A program made the translations under genes and the position numbers. Under the pieces are notes generated by a model. It was not told where the DNA came from. It was given only the letters and a program-made list of their open reading frames with translations, and did no database searches. From a virus, in the IMG/VR virus record IMGVR_UViG_3300042465_003830, positions 1-23,727 of that record: 23,727 nucleotides of DNA; one strand, given 5' to 3'. How positions within the stretch are numbered: the stretch's first letter is position 1; each line of letters begins with the position of its first letter. Below, piece after piece: positions 12,844 to 19,119 of this stretch.

Positions 12844-13092
12844 ATGAAAAACCTATCCACAACAGGTTATAAAAAGAATAGTCCTGACAAAGATAGACCT
12901 TATAATGTAATACCAAGCGGGGAGATCACAATGAGAGATGTAGATTTTCCCGTTTTAGGTATTGATAATTTAGGTAATAAAAAAGAAATGCAACCCGGAG
13001 AAGATTATAGTTTTCCAGGGAATATTGTTCTAGAGTTTAAACTTGGAACAAAAAATAAAAACAAAATATACAATAGAATATTTAAAAAATAA
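12844..13092 (+). CDS. Small hypothetical protein, 82 aa
   Basis: The protein has KKNSPDKDRPYNVIPSG near its start, another S-P element, and then a more ordered part, ITMRDVDFPVLGIDNLGNK, with MQPGEDYSFPGN and a basic end. The pattern I-T-M-x-D-V-x-F-P-V is seen in short proteins of Bacteroidota phages, without known role. It starts directly at the base after the previous stop codon and is followed by three bases before the spike-base gene, so it may belong to the virion group. Confidence 0.6.
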   Translation: MKNLSTTGYKKNSPDKDRPYNVIPSGEITMRDVDFPVLGIDNLGNKKEMQPGEDYSFPGNIVLEFKLGTKNKNKIYNRIFKK

Positions 13093-13095
13093 ATT

Positions 13096-13407
13096 ATGGG
13101 ACAATATGGTAATCAACCAGATTTTGGAACAAGAGCGGCTGCAGTTACACCTGGAATAAGTCCAGACGAGGCGCCTTTAGTTACCAATTTAAACTCAGCG
13201 GCTTTATACATTGGGACCGGAGGGACTTTAGTTTGTAGAGTAGTAGGCGGAAATACAACTTTGTATAATAGCGATCCAGGAAGTGGATATACTATTTTTA
13301 CTAATATTCCAGACGGCACTTTTTTCCCTGTTATAGTAAGTGCTGTGTGGGGTGGTGACGGAGGAGGAATTGATACAACTTGTTCTAACATAGTAGCGCT
13401 TTACTAA
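13096..13407 (+). CDS. Spike-base-like structural protein
   Basis: The 103-residue protein begins MGQYGNQPDFGTRAAAVTP and contains LNSAALYIGTGGTLVCRVVGG (about 34-54), FTNIPDGTFFPVIVSAVW (about 74-91) and a final DTTCSNIVALY. This run of strands (ALYxGTGG..., F.NxPxGxxxPVxVxxVW, xxIVALY) resembles the spike base family typified by Rcc01079 of gene transfer agents, which connects a host-binding spike to the particle. Its stop overlaps the start of the long fiber gene, so the two are translationally coupled. That supports an adaptor role between particle and fiber. Confidence 0.7.
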   Translation: MGQYGNQPDFGTRAAAVTPGISPDEAPLVTNLNSAALYIGTGGTLVCRVVGGNTTLYNSDPGSGYTIFTNIPDGTFFPVIVSAVWGGDGGGIDTTCSNIVALY

Positions 13408-15191
13408 TGAAAATGGGCATTGGCATAGGCTGGCCTAACGCAAGCGCTGGCATATCTTACGTATCTAAATTAATCAAAGCTTTTAAAGCTAGAGTATTAT
13501 CATACCCAAATAGTATATTCGAAGCAGAGCCTTGCTTAGACGCGACCTTAGTTGGGCTTAATGCTATAGGGCTATTAAAAGAAGCTTCTTTAGTAATTAC
13601 GCCAAATGCTTATAACGAAGGTATACTGTATGATGTTGTTCCTAACACTACGTTAGGCGATATGGATGTAGTTCGTGCTACAACAGCAACGAGAGTTAAT
13701 AGTGCAGGATTGATTGAAGTAGTACCGAGAAATTTATTGACTTATAGCAATGATTTCAGTAATGGAGTTTGGATTCAACAAGCAGGAACTTCAGTTGTTT
13801 CAACTAATAATTTAAGCCCTAGTGGATTACTTGATGCGGCAAAAGTAATAAGTAACGGAAGCAATGGCATTTATCAAGCTCCAATAGCAGTATCTTCATC
13901 ACTTAATAATACAAAAAGCATTTATTTAAAAGGAGTTGTTGGAGGAGAAACGGTGTTACTTCGGGACCCTTGGCAAAGCATTAATACTATAAGTTGTACA
14001 TTAACAACAGAATGGCAAAGATTCAGTTTAACAGAAATTCAAAGCGGAGGAGAAGCTGGTTTATGGGTAAAAAATATTCCATCAACTGGAATTTATATTT
14101 ATGGAGCTCAACTTGAAAGCTTTGCAACAGCAACAGAATATTTCCCTACAACAACACGTTTAAACATTCCTCGTATTGATTACTCAAACGGAAGTTGTCC
14201 GAGTTTATTGGTAGAGCCACAAAGAACTAATTTAGTTACTTATTCAGAGCAATTTGATGATATAAGTTGGTCAAAATTTAATTCAACAATAAATGCTAAT
14301 TCTATAATTTCACCAGATGGAACACAAAATGCTGATACATTAAACGGAATTACAGGCGCAAGCTCAGGAGTGTATCAAATATTTACACCTACAAGTGGTT
14401 TTTATACATTATCTGTTTTTGCAAAAAAAGGAACAAAAAATTGGATATCTTTTGTAGATGTATTAGGTCTTGATTTTAGAGCTTGGTTTAATTTAGATAA
14501 TGGAACTTTAGGAACTATAGTTAATGGTACTGCAAAAATAGAGGATTTTGGAAATGGTTGGTATAGATGTACATATACTTCTTCGACAGCATTAACAGGT
14601 TTAATTTGTCAAATATGTATTGCTGAATCTAACAATACTGTTACATTAACAAGTAATGGGAATATTTATATGTATGGAGCACAAACAGAAATAGGCTCTT
14701 ACGCCACTTCATACATTCCAACAGTAGCTTCAGCTGTAACACGTAACGCTGATGTTATTTCTAAAACAGGAATAAGTAGTTTAATAGGGCAAACAGAGGG
14801 GACTATGTTTTGGGATGGATATTTTAATGCTGATGGTATTCAAGTAATATGCACAATTCACGATTTTGCAGATAATAAAAGAATTGAATTTTGGGCAGAT
14901 AATAATACAATTTATGCTTTTGTAGGTGCAGATTCAAATATTAATGTAGGAGAAACAACAATTTCAAATGGAAGACATAAATTTGCTATTGCTTATAAAA
15001 GTGGGGACTTAGCTTTTTATGTTGATGGAAATTTAATTGGAACTTCTTCAAGTACTTTCACAATCACATTAACTTCTTTTAGACTTGATTATTGGGGAGG
15101 TGGTAATCTTAAAAAACAACAAGTAAATTCAGCACAACTTTATAAAACTGCTTTAACGAATACAGAAATGGCACAATTAACAACACTATGA
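13407..15191 (+). CDS. Long tail fiber or spike with two binding modules and a LamG-type C-terminus
   Basis: The N-terminal about 100 residues start MKMGIGIGWPNASAG and probably attach to the particle. ATRVNSAGLIEVVPRNLLTYSNDF near residues 94-117 opens a first beta-sandwich module ending YIYGAQLESFATATEYFP (about 228-245). RIDYSNGSCP...EPQRTNLVTYSEQF near 255-281 opens a second, related module ending YMYGAQTEIGSYATSYIPT (about 420-438). The last 130 residues (GTMFWDGYF..., FYVDGNLIGTSSSTF...) form a LamG/concanavalin-like domain. Such modules usually bind glycans, so this is a strong candidate for recognition of host surface polysaccharide. Two diverged copies of one module point to internal duplication. 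It overlaps the next gene by four bases (ATGA). Confidence 0.85.
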   Translation: MKMGIGIGWPNASAGISYVSKLIKAFKARVLSYPNSIFEAEPCLDATLVGLNAIGLLKEASLVITPNAYNEGILYDVVPNTTLGDMDVVRATTATRVNSAGLIEVVPRNLLTYSNDFSNGVWIQQAGTSVVSTNNLSPSGLLDAAKVISNGSNGIYQAPIAVSSSLNNTKSIYLKGVVGGETVLLRDPWQSINTISCTLTTEWQRFSLTEIQSGGEAGLWVKNIPSTGIYIYGAQLESFATATEYFPTTTRLNIPRIDYSNGSCPSLLVEPQRTNLVTYSEQFDDISWSKFNSTINANSIISPDGTQNADTLNGITGASSGVYQIFTPTSGFYTLSVFAKKGTKNWISFVDVLGLDFRAWFNLDNGTLGTIVNGTAKIEDFGNGWYRCTYTSSTALTGLICQICIAESNNTVTLTSNGNIYMYGAQTEIGSYATSYIPTVASAVTRNADVISKTGISSLIGQTEGTMFWDGYFNADGIQVICTIHDFADNKRIEFWADNNTIYAFVGADSNINVGETTISNGRHKFAIAYKSGDLAFYVDGNLIGTSSSTFTITLTSFRLDYWGGGNLKKQQVNSAQLYKTALTNTEMAQLTTL

Positions 15192-15532
15192 TATATAAAC
15201 TAAATTATAAAGACAAAGAAACTGCTTTAAAAGACCTTTTAAGTAAGGGAGTTTATATCGAAGTAGAAAACCTTGACAAAGAAATTGTTTTATCTTACGG
15301 TAAAGGTGTTCAAGCAATTGTTGAAATAGGTAAAATTGTTTTAACAAATGGAACATACGATGCTGATTTTAAAGAATTAACTGCACCTGTTTACGCTGAT
15401 GGATATGCTTATGATGTTATGTCAGAAACTGCAATTGATTTTGGAAGTAACGAGATATTTCCTAATAATCCAAGACACGGATTTGCTGGATGTGAGCCAA
15501 TTAAAGAAGTAGATAAAGTAACTATAGAATAA
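15188..15532 (+). CDS. Tail-fiber-linked accessory protein, 114 aa
   Basis: The protein starts MIYKLNYKDKETALKDLLSKG and contains IVLSYGKGVQAIVEIGKIVL, PVYADGYAYDVMS and IDFGSNEIFPNNPRHGFAG. Proteins of this kind follow tail fiber genes in other Bacteroidota phages and prophages as far as I recall. Coupling to the fiber by ATGA and the lack of any export signal suggest an assembly chaperone or small fiber-associated subunit. I cannot tell which. Confidence 0.65.
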   Translation: MIYKLNYKDKETALKDLLSKGVYIEVENLDKEIVLSYGKGVQAIVEIGKIVLTNGTYDADFKELTAPVYADGYAYDVMSETAIDFGSNEIFPNNPRHGFAGCEPIKEVDKVTIE

Positions 15533-15584
15533 AACAAGTAATTAAGTAAATATAATATTATAACAAACAATTAAATTAAATTAA
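15533..15584. other. Intergenic gap with A/T-only leader repeats
   Basis: This 52-base gap interrupts the chain of overlapping genes. It contains AGTAATTAAGTA and TATAATATTATAA and then three tandem ATTAA-type units just before the start codon of the coiled-coil gene. It may hold the promoter for the packaging and capsid module. The CGTAATWRTA motif is present only in degraded form (AGTAAT), so I do not call it. Confidence 0.3.
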
Positions 15585-15845
15585 ATGACAAAAGTGAATA
15601 AAATTAAAGAAGACCAATTAAGTATTATAGTTAGACAACAAAAGGAATTAAACTTATTGCTGACAAATGTTGGGCTATTAGAAACACAAAAGCATAGTCT
15701 TTTGCACCAAGTAGCAGATGTTAATAAAGCTGCTGAAGAATTTAAAGTCGAATTACAAAATGAATATGGTGCCATTAATATTAATTTAGAAGATGGGTCT
15801 TATACTTTTATTGAAGATTCAGAACCAACAACAGATTCTAAATAA
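15585..15845 (+). CDS. Small coiled-coil protein, 86 aa
   Basis: Residues 5-62 form a long amphipathic helix with leucine-rich heptads (QQKELNLLLTNVGLLETQKH, then LLHQVADVNKAAEEFKVELQ). A short terminal part, YGAININLEDGSYTFIE, and an acidic end follow. The combination of coiled coil plus GxIxINLEDGxY is one I associate with conserved small proteins of marine phages located upstream of the terminase. No function is known. It overlaps the next gene by one base (TAATG). Confidence 0.65.
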   Translation: MTKVNKIKEDQLSIIVRQQKELNLLLTNVGLLETQKHSLLHQVADVNKAAEEFKVELQNEYGAININLEDGSYTFIEDSEPTTDSK

Positions 15846-16072
15846 TGGATAATATTATTAGAAAGATAAGTATAGGCGCTGATTATAAAAATGAGGCGAT
15901 GCATTATTCTGTGGGACAGTCCGTTTATGGGGGTCACGAAATAACGTGTATAATATATGGTGATAAAGATTCTTCATATAACATATACATAAAAAAAGGG
16001 GATGAGGTAATGCCTTGGAAGAAATTTAATTCTAATATGGCTATCTCTGTAGAATATGATTTAGAATACTAA
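15845..16072 (+). CDS. Small hypothetical protein, 75 aa
   Basis: The protein contains ISIGADYKNEAMHYSVGQSV, GGHEITCIIYGDKDSSYNIY and a final ISVEYDLEY. It looks like a compact beta-strand domain with one His/Cys-containing strand. It is not assigned to any named family. It is coupled on both sides by one-base TAATG overlaps, between the coiled-coil gene and the double GroES-like gene, so it probably belongs to the same assembly unit. Confidence 0.6.
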   Translation: MDNIIRKISIGADYKNEAMHYSVGQSVYGGHEITCIIYGDKDSSYNIYIKKGDEVMPWKKFNSNMAISVEYDLEY

Positions 16073-16680
16073 TGACAAGTGTATTTAATTTTATCGTTAA
16101 GCCAGTAGGCGAAAGATACGATAATGAAATTAAGGTAGAAGGTGGAAACCTAGTGCTAAATACAAAAATAGAAAGTTTTAAATCTGTGAATAACTTAGCG
16201 GAGGTTGTTGCAATCCCGCTAGCTTATTCAACAAATATAAAAGTAGGAGATTTTGTAGTAATACACCATAATGTTTTTAGAAGGTTTTATGATATGAAAG
16301 GTAAACAAAAAAATAGTAGGGCATTCTTTATGGATAATCTATATTTTTGCGATATAGACCAAATTTATCTATATAAAACGGATAAGGAGTGGATGTCATT
16401 TGGTGACAGATGCTTTATTAAACCATTAAGGAACATAGACCATTTAAAGCTAGATAAAGAGCAAAGACTTATTGGTATACTAAAGTACGGTAATAACTCC
16501 TTAAAGGCGCTTAAAATCAACGAGGGAGATCTTGTTGGTTATACCCCAAATGGAGAGTTTGAGTTTGTTGTTGAAGGACAAAGACTTTATTGTATGAAAT
16601 CTAATGATATTGTAATTAAATATGAATATAAAGGAAACGAAGCAGAGTATAATCCTGGCTGGGCACAAAGCGGTACTTGA
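16072..16680 (+). CDS. Protein with two tandem GroES-like domains
   Basis: Domain 1 (about 5-103) follows the GroES strand order: NFIVKPVGERY, a loop with EGGNLVLN (23-30) in the place of the GroEL-binding mobile loop, LAEVVAIP, IKVGDFVVIHHNVFRRF and a last strand DIDQIYLYK. Domain 2 (about 112-186) repeats it: RCFIKPL, RLIGILKYG, INEGDLVGYTPNGEFEFVVEG and RLYCMKSNDIVIKYEY. It lacks an obvious mobile loop. Fused GroES domains are known in chloroplast Cpn20, which works with a chaperonin. Similar phage proteins are sometimes labelled co-chaperonin. This could be a second cap for the phage or host GroEL, or the fold may be reused for a virion role. It lies two genes upstream of the terminase and overlaps the next gene by 59 bases. 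Confidence 0.7.
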   Translation: MTSVFNFIVKPVGERYDNEIKVEGGNLVLNTKIESFKSVNNLAEVVAIPLAYSTNIKVGDFVVIHHNVFRRFYDMKGKQKNSRAFFMDNLYFCDIDQIYLYKTDKEWMSFGDRCFIKPLRNIDHLKLDKEQRLIGILKYGNNSLKALKINEGDLVGYTPNGEFEFVVEGQRLYCMKSNDIVIKYEYKGNEAEYNPGWAQSGT

Positions 16681-16897
16681 GTTAATTAAAGTGGCTGAAG
16701 AAGCTATTCTAAATAACGGAGACGATGATTTGTCAGCCGATAAATTAAAGAACGCTGCAGCTACTAAAAAACTAGCAATCTTCGATGCTTTTGAGATTCT
16801 AACCAGGATCGAAGAAGAAGAAAAATTATTAGTTGAAGGGGATAAAGAAGCAGATACAAAAGTGTTTAAAGGTTTTGCAGAAGGGAGATCTAAGTAA
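16622..16897 (+). CDS. Small helical acidic protein before the terminase (small terminase candidate)
   Basis: The 91-residue protein is predicted by eye to be all helical: IILAGHKAVLELIKVAEEAI, then DDDLSADKLKNAAATKKLAI, then FDAFEILTRIEEEEKLL. No other methionine is available downstream in frame, so the unusual 59-base overlap with the preceding gene is probably real. Position directly in front of the large terminase, with a one-base TAATG overlap, is where small terminase subunits commonly lie. No helix-turn-helix is obvious, so this remains a positional guess. Confidence 0.6.
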   Translation: MNIKETKQSIILAGHKAVLELIKVAEEAILNNGDDDLSADKLKNAAATKKLAIFDAFEILTRIEEEEKLLVEGDKEADTKVFKGFAEGRSK

Positions 16898-19119
16898 TGT
16901 ACGAGCAAACACTATATAAAGTAACCTCGGGCTATGTAAAGGCCAGTGTTATAAAACAAAATAATCGCCTAAATAAATGGAAATATGGATACAATAAGGA
17001 TCATGATATGGTTGTTATTAGTAAGACTGGAAAGATTGGCGAAATACTTGAAATCCAGAATTTAAAAATAGCCTTACCGTTAGCGGAAAACGTATACTCT
17101 AGATCTAAAAATAAAGAGGAACAGTACTGGAAGCAAATGGAATTCCCAAAAGAGTTAAGTAAAATTAAAAGCACTTTTGATTGGAACAAACAAACGGATT
17201 CTTTTAAGGATCGCTGGTATGACTACATAGATAATGAATTCAAATATAGAGAAGAAGGTTTATTCTTTTATAATAACGGTAAACCAACTTATATAACAGG
17301 TACACATTATATGTACTTACAATGGAGCAAGATAGATATTGGAGCCCCTGATTATAGGGAGTCAAATAGATTGTTCTTTATATTTTGGGAAGCTTGTAAG
17401 GCAGACAATAGAGCATACGGAATGTGTTATTTAAAAAATAGACGTTCTGGATTTTCATTTATGTCATCTGCTGAATTAGTTAACTTAGCAACTATATCAA
17501 GTGATTCAAGGTTTGGTATCCTATCTAAAAAAGGAGCAGATGCTAAAACAATGTTTACTGATAAGGTTGTGCCGATCTCAATTAATTATCCTTTCTTTTT
17601 TAAACCTATCCAAGATGGTATGGATAGACCTAAAACAGAACTTGCATATAGGATTCCAGCATCTAAACTAACAAGACGAAAGTTAGATTCTAATGAAAGG
17701 TTAGAAGAACTTGAAGGACTTGATACAACGATCGACTGGAAAAACACTGGAGATAACTCCTATGATGGTGAAAAGTTAAAGCTTTTAGTACATGATGAAA
17801 GTGGTAAATGGGAAAGACCTGATAATATATTAAATAACTGGCGTGTTACAAAAACAACACTAAGATTAGGTAGTAAGATTATTGGTAAGTGTATGATGGG
17901 TTCAACCTCAAATGCTTTAGACAAAGGAGGGGAAAACTTTAAAAAACTTTATTACAACTCAGATGTTACGAAAAGAAACCGCAACGGACAGACTAGCTCA
18001 GGATTATATAGTTTGTTTATACCTATGGAGTGGTCCTACGAGGGATTCATTGATACTTATGGCGTACCTGTATTCGATACTCCAGAAAAACCAATCAAAG
18101 GAGTTGATGGAAACGAAATAGATTATGGAGTTATTGAGCATTGGCAAAATGAAGTAGATGGTTTAAAGTCTGATCAAGATGGCTTAAATGAATACTATAG
18201 ACAATTTCCAAGAACAGAACAACATGCGTTTAGAGATGAAGCAAAGCAATCTTTGTTTAATCTTACTAAAATATACGAGCAAATAGATTATAATGAAGAT
18301 ATACGGAACACAAGTATTTTAACTCGTGGTAGTTTTCAATGGGCTAATGGAATACAAGATACAAAAGTGATTTTTTATCCTAATAAGGATGGTAGATTCC
18401 TAGTTTCATGGGTTCCGCCTAGTCAACTTCAAAATAATATTATAATAAAAAACGGCGTTAAATACCCTGGTAATGAACATTGCGGCGCTTTTGGATGTGA
18501 TCCTTATGATATATCTGGAACGGTAGATGGCAAAGGTTCTAATGGTTCTTTAAGTGGATTAACTAAGTTCTCAATGGAAGACGTACCGCCAAATAGTTTC
18601 TTTCTAGAATATATTGCAAGACCACAAACAGCGGAGATATTCTTTGAAGAAGTTTTAATGGCTTGCATATTTTACGGAATGCCAATACTAGCAGAGAATA
18701 ATAAGCCTAGATTATTGTTTCATTTTAAAAGGAGAGGATATAGAGGCTACTCTATGAATAGGCCTGATAAGATATGGAATAAATTATCTATAACTGAAAA
18801 AGACATTGGTGGAATACCAAACTCAAGTGAGGATATTAAACAAGCACATGCTGCCGCAATAGAGTCTTATATAGAACATCACGTTGGTATAACAGAACAA
18901 GGGTTTGGAGATATGTATTTTAATAATACTTTAAATGACTGGGCTAGATTTAATATCAATGATAGAACAAAGCACGATGCTTCTATTAGCTCTGGGTTGG
19001 CTATTATGGCTTGCAATAAACATAGATATGTACCAACAGTTCCTTTAGTTAGACAAGTTCATGATTTAGGGTTTAAAAAATACGATAATACAGGTTCTTC
19101 ATCAAAAATATACAATTAA
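16897..19119 (+). CDS. terL: Terminase large subunit (DNA packaging ATPase-nuclease)
   Basis: This motor pumps DNA into the prohead and cuts it. The 740-residue length and motifs resemble crAss-like and marine flavobacterial phage terminases. The nucleotide-binding loop reads KNRRSGFSF (180-188); it takes the Walker A position but lacks the usual GKT/S ending. Walker B is LKLLVHDE (294-301) with D300 and E301. A coupling motif, MMGSTSNA (333-340), and QFPRTEQHAFRDE (436-448) follow. The C-terminal RNase H-type nuclease shows FGCDPYD (532-538), with D535 as a metal ligand, and a later aspartate in KHDASISSG (692-700). The gene is coupled by TAATG to both neighbours: the candidate small subunit before it and the portal after it. 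Confidence 0.93.
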   Translation: MYEQTLYKVTSGYVKASVIKQNNRLNKWKYGYNKDHDMVVISKTGKIGEILEIQNLKIALPLAENVYSRSKNKEEQYWKQMEFPKELSKIKSTFDWNKQTDSFKDRWYDYIDNEFKYREEGLFFYNNGKPTYITGTHYMYLQWSKIDIGAPDYRESNRLFFIFWEACKADNRAYGMCYLKNRRSGFSFMSSAELVNLATISSDSRFGILSKKGADAKTMFTDKVVPISINYPFFFKPIQDGMDRPKTELAYRIPASKLTRRKLDSNERLEELEGLDTTIDWKNTGDNSYDGEKLKLLVHDESGKWERPDNILNNWRVTKTTLRLGSKIIGKCMMGSTSNALDKGGENFKKLYYNSDVTKRNRNGQTSSGLYSLFIPMEWSYEGFIDTYGVPVFDTPEKPIKGVDGNEIDYGVIEHWQNEVDGLKSDQDGLNEYYRQFPRTEQHAFRDEAKQSLFNLTKIYEQIDYNEDIRNTSILTRGSFQWANGIQDTKVIFYPNKDGRFLVSWVPPSQLQNNIIIKNGVKYPGNEHCGAFGCDPYDISGTVDGKGSNGSLSGLTKFSMEDVPPNSFFLEYIARPQTAEIFFEEVLMACIFYGMPILAENNKPRLLFHFKRRGYRGYSMNRPDKIWNKLSITEKDIGGIPNSSEDIKQAHAAAIESYIEHHVGITEQGFGDMYFNNTLNDWARFNINDRTKHDASISSGLAIMACNKHRYVPTVPLVRQVHDLGFKKYDNTGSSSKIYN

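Noticed and set aside
16501-16908. 135-codon open frame on the minus strand across the terL start
   Set aside because: It covers three coupled + strand genes and has no domain signs.
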